From the NCBI GenBank assembly GCA_000708835.1, contig DF237377.1:1-64000 (forward strand): a stretch of DNA of 64,000 nt. The letters run 5' to 3'. A program made the translations under genes and the position numbers. Shown here in pieces: positions 35,301 to 47,196 of this stretch. Source of the stretch: Klebsormidium nitens. Lineage: Eukaryota; Streptophyta; Klebsormidiophyceae; Klebsormidiales; Klebsormidiaceae. The notes beneath the pieces are model-generated. The model was not told where the DNA came from. It saw nothing but the letters and a program-made list of their open reading frames with translations, and did not search any database. Numbering within the stretch: the stretch's first letter is position 1; every line of letters begins with the position of its first letter.

Positions 35301-38300
35301 CAAAGTGAGCTGCCTGAGCATGGTCGCGCATCCTTCGGATGCTGCTTTTGTTTTCGCTCCGCTGTGCCCCTAGTCATCGCTCAAAGTTCGTAATTAGTCG
35401 GTTAATGTCACGTGGTGATGGCGTCTTCTCTGTGCTCCTATGTTTCAAAGCCCAAAATCTGTCAGGGGCCTAAGACGTGGCGAACGCTTCCTTACCCGAC
35501 ACGTGAAATGCTTCAACGGCCAAGATTGCTTGCCAGCTAGTGTATTCAACGGAATTTGGACTTGAGTTTTCAAGTACGGAAGTGGCACAGCGTCGATTGG
35601 TTCCTGGTCTGGATAGCAGGATTATCCGCGAAGTCGCTTACGTGCAATCGAAGGTAACAACTAGAGTCCTCAGGAATCCAACTATCAAAAATCAAAAGTC
35701 GCAAAAACTCCGTCATTTTGGGTCCTCCAACCGCTCTCTTGCGCAGTCTCACGTAGCCAACGCGAACATAGTCCCCCAGACAGCTTTCGCTTAATCGGAT
35801 GGCTGCGCGCTATCTTCTTGCTCAATTCGACATGCACCTCAGGCCCCTGCTTCGTCCCTTGCAGCAACCACGTTTTGTACAGCAACCGGTCGGCGTGCTT
35901 CCTCGGAAAAAAGGAGTACAAGTCCGCCCTGGAGGATGCGCAAAAGGTGGGTGCATCGGGTTCAGCACTTCAAACTTTATCGCTTGAGTCGTACACACTC
36001 AACGACTTGTCTGCCGTCACCCCGGGCAGCTTTTTCTCCCCGTACCTCTTCATCTGAGCCCGGCACAGCTAGTTCGATGAAGGTGGTGACTTTGTTTCCG
36101 ACCGAAGTAAGTCGAAGCCAAGAGAATCAAAGGTTGGGAGTCTGGAATGAAAGCTGGTGCCTTTGCCGGACTACGGTTGAACAGCCGTTTACGACATTGT
36201 ACACGTTCCGGGTGCCTTAATCTGTTTCCGGGGCTTAGCAACTGGCGCCGGATAGATCCGGAGAACCCTTAGCCAGAGATCAAAACAATGCGCTGAAAAC
36301 ATGAGATCTGTTGGGTGACAGGAGGGGACAGCGTCATTGCCGAGCTATCGGCCTTGACCGTCAGACGACCGCTTCATTGGCACCTTTAGCTGTCTTCTTT
36401 TATCTTCATTGACGAACCTCGAAAGCCCAGAATTGTTGAGAAGGAACGGCCCAGCGTCGATTGTGCGGAGCAACTAGCACGAGAAGTCTATTTGCGTTAA
36501 ACGCCGTTCAGGTACCGGTCTTCGGTGCTTGGGTTCAAGATTCAACCCGTCCTTTAGTTCAGCGGTCTTTTTCGAATGGTCTCGAGGAACACTGCTGGCG
36601 CTCACGCTGTGGAACGCGGTTGCAGGTGGTCTCTCTCAAGCCCGACTGGCCAAAGGGTTACTCACGAGTGGGCGCCGCGCAAGTTGGGTTGAAGCAGTAC
36701 TTTGAGGTAAGCTCTTGGCGACCATGCGCTGCTAAACTCGCTACTCTGGAAAGGCGAATTTTGGCCCCCGTCAGATCTGCTTTTTCAGTGCAAGTCGCTG
36801 GAATGTTTTGCGTTCTGCAAGTCGCTGTATTGAGGTGGACAAATGGAGCGACCGCTACTAAGGTGAAGGGTCAATTTGATAAGCGTTAAGGGCTCCTGTG
36901 GATCGATTGTTTCAAAGAATCGTCGGATTGATGTGTCCATTCCGGGGGCTCTGCATTCTTGAAGGTTGAGGAACTAGACCGATGGTAACCGCCTCATTTG
37001 TACGCCTTACGGCTGTCATTCTTTGATCGTTCATCTCCTTCCAAACAAGCTGCCGTTGCCAGGCGTCCGTAGCCCTCTCGTTTGCCTCACTTTGAAACCG
37101 AAGTTGGAAGTTTTCGCTGTAACCAGTGTTTTAAGCATCTGACGCCTCCCTTTGACCGCAGGCCATCGACACATACAAGGCGGGCCTCAAGGGTGCCCCA
37201 AAAGACGAAGCCCTCCGGGAAAGTCTGAAACACGTGAGAGCTTCTCTGCGGTCTTAGGGTGTTGATGGCTGGACGTTACAGTTCAGGCCTTTGAACTGGA
37301 TCCGGACGTGCGAGTCTGTGCGATCTCGCGGTTTCGGAAGAGAGGATTTTCAGTCCAACTTTTGAAGCGGTCTGTGTTGATGGATCACGCACTCGAAGGT
37401 CCGGCGCTGTCTTTAGGGAGCTGACACAGAGAAAAGTCTAGGGACAGCTCAAGGATTTGATGAGCTCCGTGCGAGGCTGGGATCGAGCGAGGCCGTGTAA
37501 CAGATGTCGTGCATGGGTCTTGTGTAAAATACTAGACGGAACATGCAGTTCAGCCAGAAAGCCAGTGCACTTGGTTGCTTTGCTACGTTACGGTCCCGTC
37601 GACGACTCAAGCTCTGTGAATCGAGTTTAGTGCATGCTCCAAATACGATTTAAAGAGACTCAACACCTAGTCTAGTGACAACATCCGGATTTCAAGACTT
37701 CCTCTACCTCAATCGCGAAACGACGCAAGTCTGCGAACCTACTCGATCCGGGTTACGCCTGGGTTAAGCGCTTAATCCTTGCTAACCATGGGCCGCTGTC
37801 AGGCGGAGGCCCTGTTAATGAAACAAGACGACACGGATGCGAAGGCTGATTCTTGGTTCCAAAAGTGGGTCTACGTTTGATATCTTGCCAACTTACCGTA
37901 AGCCGCTTGCAGGCGGAGGCCCTGCTGAAAGAACAGGACGAAGCGGATGCGAAGGCCGGAAAGGTGGTGTTCCGGAAACGGAAAGAGGCGCCCGAGGGCG
38001 GAACTGAGAAAGCGGGAGCGGTAGCGACGGCGAAGGTGCGTTCTCACCGCATGATCGCGCAGAAAGTTGATCAAATTGCCTCTTTACTTTCAAATTTCTG
38101 ACAGTCTTCGTTTTCTTTGAGCGGCACTCTGTTCCGTGTTCTGAGGGGCGCGATCAAAGGCGTATTAAGACCGTTGTGTAGAACATGGGTGCCGATGGTT
38201 ACAGTCACCAAAACTCCGCGGCCAAGCGTTGCGTTTACGTCTGAGATGCGTTTCATCTACGTGGATTTTCCAAATAGAAGTTGTCGAACAGCTGCACGGA

Positions 38301-38965
38301 GGTTCGGAAGTCACACCGCGCATGTTGCTTGTCGAAGCCGAGTGGTGTCGAGTGGAAGGGGCAGTACCCACTGAACGTACCCACTGAGGGCGAAGTGACC
38401 ATCTCAGCATCAACATGCACAGAGGGAAGCGTGCAGACTCAGGAGGTCGTTCCGTTGAGTATGGATTCTCTTTGTTATGCGTTCTTTCGGGTACACACCC
38501 TGTTGGGAATGGAAGTGCGCTTTTTGGGGCGCCGCAGAACAACTTGGGAACAGCTTATGAGCCGTGTAAGTTTCTTGATCTATGAAGCTGAAAAGGCTTC
38601 CCAATAGCGTCATCATCCAGCGGTTCACGAGAAGTCTTCCTTCACGACGCTCGTCGACGTATGTCCCAGGTTTCATTGCTGACTGTGATGTTCTGGTAGA
38701 TACGACTACGAGCGACAATGGCGGTCCAAGTCCGCTGAATCCATTGGAGCCATGAATCGACTCCGGCATTCTTCTGGGTACAACGCCCTGCTTGCGCGTT
38801 GCAACACGCACTGTGACACGTTCACTTTTGGCTGCATTCGGGCACAGGAGATTTGCATCCTTTTCCTGACTAACAGCCCGTTGTTTTCCGCAGAGAAAAC
38901 ACAAGCCGAAGGCTGGAGCGGTGAGCTTGTTGTCATTCGACAGAGAAGCGGACGACGACGGGTGA
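32308..38965 (+). CDS. HOP-type TPR domain inserted within a DUF4604 (KIAA1143-like) protein
   Basis: Ten exons: 32308-32406, 32951-33011, 33582-33655, 34589-34690, 35207-35304, 35865-35946, 36626-36706, 37162-37233, 37913-38035 and 38894-38965 (864 nt, 287 residues). All phases agree. The start has VYVRQVPKFLQAY, and the end has VVFRKRK, then KAGAVSLLSFDREADDDG; these match the two ends of the KIAA1143/DUF4604 family (YVRPAEPAFL at the start; SLLSFD plus acidic end). Between them exons 5-8 encode three TPRs close to TPR1 of the co-chaperone HOP/Sti1: SKEKGNAAFEKG, NHVLYSNRSA and PDWPKGYSRVGAAQ. All five carboxylate-clamp residues (K, N, N, K, R) that hold the C-terminal EEVD of Hsp70/Hsp90 are present. 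Exon 4 and its weak donor (GAG before gtccgt) are the least certain part. The exon 9 edge is duplicated 110 nt upstream. Confidence 0.86.
33741..33790 (+). repeat. Second copy of the G-rich core seen at 68-118
   Basis: ACGGGTAGGGTTAGTGTG followed by GGGGTTAAGGTGGGTTGCG parallels the centre of the foldback element at the left end of the window. It lies in intron 3 of the TPR-DUF4604 gene. The inverted arms are not visible here. Confidence 0.6.
37791..37957 (+). repeat. Duplicated exon 9 acceptor edge, 110-nt period
   Basis: AGGCGGAGGCCCTG and the next 33 nt occur at 37801 and again at 37911, about 81% identical over 47 nt. The preceding GCCGCT(G/T)(T/G)C(A)G also matches. The upstream copy keeps an AG acceptor and an open frame encoding AEALLMKQDDTDAKA, close to the real AEALLKEQDEADAKA. 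Its possible downstream donor (AAAA before gtgggt, 37866) gives the wrong phase, so it is more likely a decayed duplicate than a working alternative exon. Confidence 0.9.
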
Positions 38966-41702
38966 CGAAACGCAGCCCGCGCTTTGTGACACCAATGATA
39001 AAGCAAAACGGTGCACTCCGTCTGATACCAATGAAACGTACTCTCAAAGACCGAGAGTCGTGCAGCGGAATAGTTGAGAAATTCCTAAGGAATTTGGTGG
39101 TTGGTTTAGCACAAAGGGCAGGCAGCGGGAAGCAAGGAAACTGGGAGCTTTGGATAAATGGGAATGACCTTTCACTTAGAAAGGTCGGCCCTTTTATACC
39201 GAAGTCCAGGGCTCCTTCGCTAAGGCTTGCCTCGCCTAAGTCCTAAAGTCAACCAGTCCTGAGAAGGACTGTTGAGATGTATGAACCTGCAATGCAGCTC
39301 GCTAAGCAAAGCTTAGTCAGCGCACTCAAGTTTTAGAGTCAACGCGATCGCTCGACTCCGGGGTTACTTACTTAGTCTCGACCGTCGGATCAGAGTTTCA
39401 ATTCTATCCGTCGGTCGAAACCGGCGTTGAAAAGTTATACCTTTCAAGCGCGCGGCCGGTCTTTGCGGTCAGCGTGTCCACGCGACTTTACGGTGGATCC
39501 TGCACCACAGAAGACACCTCGTGACCCCATAAAGTCAGCACGCTTGTCCCTAAGTAGTGACCGAGCTAGGATCACAGGATTGTACTTGAATTCTGAAACC
39601 TTGAGATCAAGAGAAAACCTAGCGCCCCGATCAGCGTGAATACAGTGCATTGATGTAGACACGCCTGGGGTGGCAGCAAGAAGGACGAAGTGGCCGTTGC
39701 CGGAAATTTGGAAGTTCGTCGCAACGAAGTGGAGACTCTTGAGAAGGCAGAGTCAAGATGAGCGGATCTGACAGATGTGAGGATCCTTCTTACCCTAGGA
39801 CCCGCCAATATAGATCTCGAATGCGGCAAAGGCTACAAGGTTACAGAGGGGAACCACCTTCTTTGTTGCTTGCCTCGGGAGCGCCAATTTCAGTCGGACA
39901 AAGAGGCAAGCTTTATCATCGAACTATGGAAGATTGGTTCCTACAAAATGTAAAAGGGAGTATGGAAGAACCCTAGGATTAACGGGTACAGATCTGGCGC
40001 GATATTCGATGAAAGGATAGCCTCTTATGATCCTTAATCGAATATCTAGGATTGCATGACACGTACTTGTAATTCAGGGAATGATCGTATGACAAAGAGA
40101 TGACTTTCGCATCGAGGTCAGGACATAAAGGAATAAGAGTACATCGTGCCGGTGACCAGCTTGCATGTGGGGGCATTTTAACGGAGTCGTTGCATGTCAC
40201 GTCCCATGCCGCGATCGACACCGGGCCTTAGGCCCGGCCGGCCTCAGATCACTTAACCAATGGCTCCAAATTAGCATGGCTCAAATCCGACGCGACCATA
40301 ACTCGTTATATGAAACAGATTGAAAAGCATTCTCCTGATCCACCCACCGTCGCATTAGCAGCTAAGCTCTTCCATATAATGATGGCACCTTTTTATGTCA
40401 TACATGCGAATTGCGCATGTGTGTCAGCGATGTCCCAAATTACACGAGCGAATCAGTCGAATCTACGGTAGCGTCGGTAGGCGAGTAGGCTTTAATAGAC
40501 TAGTCGTAGGTCGAAGGAAACATAGGTATTGAAGTGCCAATGCACGAGTATACGACATGCATTTGTATGTCACGAGAAGCCCAGGCCCATGATGACATGA
40601 TGGCCGCACGGGCTACGGCTGTACGGCGCTCCGTCGTGTGAGCCATAACGGCGCTGTTGATATCTGCTCGCAAGCGCTCGAGCGTCCGATTGGCCACAAA
40701 CTTCTATCGACGGTGAAGCATGCAGAATGGGTAGGATAATGCCGTAGAACCGTCGACGCCCTGAATAGCCAGCAGGGTTGATTCAAGTTCCGCTTGAAGG
40801 TCGGTACCCCCTCAAAACCATCGTGATCCACCCTCGAAAAGTGCAATGAATGCGATTGCGTGGGTCCAGCTGGCAGAGCGCGATACGCCACTTGCTCACG
40901 TCATGCATGTGGACGCACAGCCGTCGATCGTTTTCCAGGCCATGGGTACTCACCGTCGATGGGCTAGGTTTTCGTCCCCAAAAAAGCGCTTCCCATGCGG
41001 GCAGGCCAAACAGGAATTCAGGCTTCTGATACGTCGGGAAGGATGCAAGCGGATCTTTTTCTCGTCATCCGTGCGCCGGCCAAACCGGATAGCGGATTTC
41101 TGCGGCACCAGCCTTGAGCGTTATCCATTTGAGATCTCAAAAGCGACATTGGCAGCACTCAGGGCAGCTTCTCCCGAGGGCAGCATTGCGCACACTGGCA
41201 CGTACGCTGTGCGCTCATTGGCTGACATTGACAGGAAGAAGTGACTTGCAATGCCAGCTCAAGCAACTGTCGCCAGCTCTATCCTAGGGTTTTCATGGTG
41301 TCTGAGCAGGGGTTTAGCTGGCGTTTGACTCGTGAGCTGTCTTCGTTCTGTGCAATGGCTGCTCGTGCAAGCAAGCATTGAGGGCTGCGGTTGCGCTGCA
41401 GAAAGTGGTTTCAGCAAGAAGAAACAGGCAATTGAGCTGGGCAATTGCGAGGGAGTGTGTCTGAGAACTAGTCTGGGCTAATGGCACGAGCTGAAGGAGT
41501 GTCGGAACGCCCCAGTGAGCTGCCGGCATTGTAAGCCCCGAGTGCAATAAGCTGCAGCGCGTGCCAATAAGCGGCTACTCGCTGCACAATAAGCGTGCAA
41601 TGCATGCTGGCCCTGCTGTTCTTCCCTTGCCCCCGCGCCGCGAGTAAAGCGCAGGGGGGCGGCATTGCAAATAAGTCGGGTGGGGGTGCGCCCAATGCAG
41701 CA
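38966..41702. other. Gene-poor stretch between two plus-strand genes
   Basis: The first part is 3' flank of the TPR gene, the last part leader/promoter of the RRM gene. A 132-codon frame at 40846-41244 (plus) resembles nothing I know. Just before the RRM gene the word AATAAGC occurs three times within about 60 nt (41545-41595). No RNA gene seen. Confidence 0.45.
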
Positions 41703-44678
41703 ATGGCACATGGCTCTTCGTTCGGGGACACAACCTACACAAAAGTCTTTGTGGGGGGGCTCGCTTGGGAGACGGGGCGGGAGACCATGCGGACGTACTT
41801 TGAGCAGTTTGGGGACATCCTCGAGGCCGTTGTTATTACAGATAGGCAGACGGGGCGTTCCAAGGGCTACGGCTTTGTGAGTGCCCAGCTCAGAGCCTTT
41901 GTTTTGAAACGTAGCCACGTCGGTCGTGAGGGTTTTGCGCAGGCCTTTATTGGGGCATCCAGAGCCAACCCAAATGCTGGAATGTCTTGAGAAGCCCCTC
42001 TGTGGGTTCCGACGGGGCTCAGATTGAAGTGTTGTGTGTAGAGCCCAATTTGAGCATTTTGCACCAGTTTCAAGGCCACTTTACTCTAGCAACCCCTTCT
42101 TCTTCATACCGGTTCTACTTTAAACTGAGTGTTGTAGTAGAGCATACAAAAATGCTGGCCTTGCATTTTTCGTTCCGCTTGACGATCTGCTGACTCTCTC
42201 TCTCTTTTGAGCTCATAAGGGGAACTGGGGCTTTCAATGTATCTTGTTTCGAAATTCGAACTCATTGTGTGGTCAGCTTTGACCCACCGCTTCTTCCGCA
42301 GGTTACATTTAAGGATGAGGAGTCAGCTAGACGAGCGTGTGCAGACCCCACCCCCATCATCGATGGACGGAGAGCAAATTGTAATCTAGCCAGCTTAGGA
42401 CAGAAACCCAGGCAGGGCCGGGGGCCTCGATTAGACGCAGGTAGGTGGTTGAGATCCCTCACCTCATTAGTACATGATTCAATGAACGGACTTCTTCTGC
42501 GTGCATCTTGAACAGCCTGAGAGACAAAAAACCATGTAAAGGTTTGGGCAGTTTCAGTGTGGGGCATAAGGGATTATGCAGACATACTTCAGGGGCGTAA
42601 GGGACTTTGAAAGATATCTTCAGGGTTGTTACAGTTCCTGAAGCGCCCCACTTGAAGCTCAGAGTGCTGTCGATGTGAGAAACTGTGGCAAGGTTGTCCT
42701 AGGTTCTTGATTGGTCTGGCATCTGCGTTTCCTTTGACCAACCAGTATTTCAAGCCAAGACTGAAGGACTGACAAAACGTCCTCAATCCAAAGTCTCACC
42801 ACATGTCTCCAGCCCAGTTTCCATCCTCTTTTTGAATCTCCATCCATTTCCCAACGCTAGTCTATCAATTGATTCCTCCTATGCGTTCCATTGGTTTGTC
42901 GGTTTTGCCTCAGTCAAGCGTAGGTTTCATGTATGTAGACAGCTATCTTATGTTTGAAAGTTCTTGCCAGCTGTCATCTGCAGCTGTCGCCAGCTGTCAA
43001 GTATGGGATGTTTCCTCTACAGGTCCTCAAGGCGCCGGACCTGGCTTCCCCTCCTTTCCCCAACAAAACCCTTATGCATACCCCCCAAATCCCCAACCCT
43101 TTGCCTTCCAGCCATTTAGGTGAGCACAGAGAAGTTTCCGTTGAAGCTATGACTGCAGTTCTGGGGCCATCATCTTTTCCAGATTGAGCTTGTACCAAAT
43201 GGTTTGTCCATGTAGCCGTTCTGAGAAGGGCTTTGTATCTTCTGGAGGGCTTGTCAGGAAGTGTCCGGTCCTGTTACAATGGGTTTATGTATCCCTTCGA
43301 TGCATATAGGGCAACATGTGCTTTTGAGAGCATATTGTGGACCCGTGCGTTGTCGCAAGCACCCTCCAGGAGACGTTGGGTTTTGCATTTACAGACGCTA
43401 GTGAAGGTCTACTCGACAGGGAGTCAAGATCCATTCTGACGCTTGGCAAGAGAAAAGTAACAACAGCTTAACTCAAGTTCTTGTAATGCAGTTTTTCACA
43501 ACCACACTTTGACAGCACAGGCGCTTACGGTTTCCAACAACAACAGGTAGGCCAAAAGAACGGCACCATAAGAACAGCTCAGGCTAGTTTTGGATGGTCG
43601 GTGTGATCATGATAGGTGGTGCTAAGTGGTATCGTTAAGATACCGTGTTAGAAGACTTTTGAATTGCTCTCCGCTTCAGAGCGTGGATTGATTTTCAATC
43701 TCATCCTATGAATGCATGCCTGAATCTTCACTAGCGAAGTGGTCCAAGCAAGCGGCGCCATGACCCTCTCAAAAGTCTCATCAAGTTCCTCCCCTTCCAC
43801 CTGTTCATTGGTTTCTCTTATTGCAGTTCCCCTACGGTCAGCAGGGCTACATTACAGGCCCTGCAGCCGGCTTCCAAAACCCCCCTGGCGGTCCCGCATA
43901 TGGTGGCTACCCCACTGCCTTTGGGCAGTTCCCACAGCAGCAGGGTTTCGTAGGAGGTACGCCTACGGCCACAGTTTTTAGGGGATTGACGAGGTGGCGG
44001 AACGGGTGGTAGTTCAAGGTTGGATTAAAAGAATGAAAAAGAGCGAGGGACTTCCAGTATTGTATTGCAACGTGCTTGTCGGTCGGTGAGATTGTTGCTG
44101 AAGGAATGATAGTGATCAGGCGATGTCTGGAGATGTCTGTCAAATGTCGATGAGGGCTGACAAGATGTCATTTGATATGACTTTCTGAGGGGCTGAATCA
44201 GTGCCTGGACATGGCTGAAAGAAGATTGCATTCGCCTTGCGATTGAATGTGAAGGGATAGTGCAGGATTTAACTGATGCTCAGATTCTTCGACAAAAGAT
44301 AGGAGAGAGAAGGAAAGACAGGCGACGACGATGCAGCGTCTCGTTTCCACTGACCTTTGGGGCAGGATGAAGACGAGCAACTCCAAACTTTTGCCTCGTT
44401 TGCCTCGACGTTTCTCAAGCGTCCGTTTTCGACTTGCAGGCGGACAACCAGGGGCCGTCTTGCAACCGGTCTACCCAGTCCTAGGTCAGCAGCAAATGGG
44501 AGGGGGGGCGGGGCAACACTTCCAGGGCCCGGGACAGCCCATGCCGATCCCCCAACCCCTTCCACAAGGCCCCGGGGCCCAGTCCGCGCAGCCCGGGGGG
44601 CAGCAGCAATATACTGGGCAGCAACAATACCCAGGACTAATACCGGGGGGAAACGACGGCAGTGGGCCGACCGGATGA
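41703..44678 (+). CDS. Plant RRM RNA-binding protein (RBM24/38-like) with Gly/Gln/Pro-rich tail
   Basis: Six exons: 41703-41876, 42302-42440, 43023-43119, 43492-43546, 43827-43956 and 44440-44678 (834 nt, 277 residues). One RRM occupies about residues 10-90: [18 protein letters not shown] carries RNP2 (KVFVGGL), KGYGFVTF is RNP1, split by the first intron, and [15 protein letters not shown] closes the domain. This exact combination is typical of land-plant single-RRM proteins related to animal RBM24/RBM38, some involved in ABA or developmental mRNA control. The remaining 170 residues are Gly, Gln, Pro and Tyr rich and probably disordered. I chose ATG 41703 because the plant homologues begin a few residues before FGDTTYTK; the frame stays open upstream to 41595. 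Confidence 0.93.
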
Positions 44679-46809
44679 GCGCCCCCTCGCCCCCCCCAAC
44701 GAGAAGGTTGTAAAACCACGCAGCCGCCGAGTTTGGGGGGGCGTTTTTGTGCGCGCTGTCGTCTGTCCTGGGGGGCCGAAGGTATTTTGAACACGACAGT
44801 CTCGAGCCTGGGGTCCGGTCTCCCGTTAACAGGTCAGAGCGCTGTACGATGCGGTTTACGGATCCATTGACCCCCGGGACAAGAAATCATACGCCGTGTG
44901 CCTAACTAGGCGGTCGGCCGGTCCTCCGTCCGCCAGAACTTTAGAGCCTCAATGCAGTAGAAAGGCCCGGCAAGTAGTTCCCATGCTTTGGGAAGCGGCC
45001 CATATACAGCATTGTCAGATAGGTGAGGCGCCTCAGGCGATGATGAGCGTGGGCACTCCGAGATCAGGGCTGGCCGCCAAGCAGCGCAGACGCAGCGTTG
45101 GGCGACCGAGGGCCGAGCCGAGACATTCCGAATGTGTCTGTGTATAACACGAGTTCGAGCAAAAAGTTGCCGACAACTACAGGAGGCACTCGGGAATCAC
45201 GACTTCGAAGCGGTTCATTCCAATGCGGGCATGTTAAAACTATGAGTGTCAGGTCTCATGCGCCAATCCGGATTAGTCGAGTCTATTAATGGCACCATGA
45301 TGTGTCTGCCACGCGACCATCATTGCATTCTGTATGTACGTGCCATGTGGAATGGGTGTACTTCGCTATAGGAGAGGCCCGAATGATCACAGCCATGCTT
45401 GTCTTGATTCCCTCGCTGCTGCGACTATGTACAACGATTTACATGACAGTTGCTGCACGCTGCGCCCAGCTCATGACTGAATGTGCACGCGAGATTGACA
45501 GTTGCACCATGCACGTGCACCCACGATTGGTGCAGCGATCCGCCTGAGTCGAATGCACATGCGGCGGCATGCATACAGAATTGATTAAGCTCTACAGTGC
45601 AGCACCCAGAGTGTTTTGTCGGGATGGGTTGTGACACATGTCAGTGCATCCGACTACAAAACTCATGACTACGATGTAATCGCGCTTAAGCAGGGAAGCT
45701 CATGCATTGTACGTTCGTAGTCGATGGTGCTCAAACGTCTTGCATCCCAACTAGTGCACGAACAATATCTATAAGCACACTCCAGAGTGTCCTGCAGCTC
45801 AACATACACAAAGGATCCGGCCTTTCATCTGAAATCCTTTTCAAGAGACTCGACTTTCGGACTTTGAACGGAAGCATTACACACCAATGTGGGGCCCCCA
45901 TGGCCTAATTTAGCCTAGAAACAGGACAAAAACTCATTCAGCGGCCCTTCTTGCAATATGAAAGCTGCAGATTCACAAGGACATCCTTTGCAATACAAGT
46001 CGAGTAGGACTCTTCGACTCAGAAGCTGATCTGGAATCAGCGGGAAAGGTTGTTTGTGGGCCGGAATGATTCTCGAGGGGTTGGCACCTTCCTCAGATGG
46101 AAGAATCTTGGACAAGCAGTTGATGCCTTGTTGTCAGTAGCCACTGCAAAGGACAGACAAGGCAAACTCTGAATGGACGCGACATGAAGCAAAGACAAAC
46201 TCGATGTTGCAGATATGTTGTTTACTCATAATCCACTCATAACGCACATATTATCTGGCTCAATTAGCTTGGGAAAATCTGAACATCAGGATCTAATGAG
46301 CTTAAGTAACAAGACGATTGCGGGAATCTGCTTTGTAACAACTTTCTTCTCAGAATGCACGACTGTAAGAGCAGCAATCCCTTTTCCCCCTGATATCGGC
46401 TTTATGTGTACCATTTAACACAGCATACAGCATGTTAAGATACCTTAAAAGATCACGCGGGTCGATCCCGAACCCACACAGCATGCATAAGAGACACAAA
46501 GTATTGAGCAACGTCGACCTGCCATGTGCTCATTGAAACCCAGCATTTAAAATCTATTCGCGGACTACTGTACAGTCTCAATTTCATCTTGTGTCGGAAC
46601 TGCCACCAACCAGATTCATCAGTTCACGAAGTAAAATGCAGAAGCGCTGGCCTCTCAGATCATCCGCACCGACCCAGCATCAGTGGAGCTCCGTTCCATC
46701 TCTCCAGCATTGAAGAGCCATGGACAACCACCGGCAGAACAGTCTCCCGCTGCTTCAAAAGGCAGTTCACATGTCTGATTGTTTTGAACACAACACAAGC
46801 CCCGGCACC
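44679..46809. other. Convergent intergenic region, no gene seen
   Basis: The first few hundred bases are 3' flank of the RRM gene. An open 25-codon piece after an AG at about 44832 was considered as an extra exon but has no donor to join it. The region 45290-45720 has CATGCA words and no coding signal. Confidence 0.45.
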
Positions 46810-47196
46810 TCACCTCTCCTTCCGCGCCATCGCCAACTTGATCAGCCTGCGCAGCTCCTGCGACTGTATCCGGTATGTCGTATCGCTCCGCTCCTTTCGC
46901 CGCCGCTGGTTCGGTTTAATATAGAACGCCCGCTCTTTCAATGCCCGCTGCATGCCAGACTCCCTAAGTTCCCTAGTGTAGTCCCGAATGGCCATGTCGT
47001 CCCGCAAACCCGATTCTTGTTCGGGAGAGTCTATCACGATCCTAGGCTGCGACTTTTTGTGTCTGACTTGAAAGTGGGCGCAAACTGCAGAGGGGACTCT
47101 ATATTCTGCAGAAGCCAGCTCGGGGTTGATTGATGTCGTACGGAAGCCATGAAGGAAGTGACGGAGCGGCCCGGCGAGGCCCCGCAACTGCAGCAT
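46810..47196 (-). CDS. MRPS21: Mitochondrial ribosomal protein bS21m
   Basis: This is one uninterrupted frame of 128 residues on the minus strand. The N-terminal 45 residues are Arg/Leu/Ser rich without early acids and fit a mitochondrial presequence. The C-terminal 65 residues match bS21m: AIRDYTRELRESGMQRALKE, then AFYIKPNQRRRKER (human: RRYYEKPCRRRQRE), then a basic helix ending LIKLAMARKER. bS21 is a small-subunit protein near the 3' end of the 12S/18S rRNA head-platform interface. An alternative donor overlaps the stop (GAGAG before gtgagg), so a longer spliced C-terminus is possible. The gene is head-to-head with the DUF1749 gene, with an assembly gap between them. Confidence 0.8.
   Translation of the reverse strand: MLQLRGLAGPLRHFLHGFRTTSINPELASAEYRVPSAVCAHFQVRHKKSQPRIVIDSPEQESGLRDDMAIRDYTRELRESGMQRALKERAFYIKPNQRRRKERSDTTYRIQSQELRRLIKLAMARKER

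Noticed and set aside
38410-39006. 198-codon minus-strand frame
   Set aside because: It is antisense to the last exon and intron of the TPR-DUF4604 gene and is unlike any protein family.
44832-44908. Extra exon after the RRM gene (25 open codons after an AG)
   Set aside because: The RRM frame ends in a good stop at 44676-44678 with no donor that would join this piece in phase.
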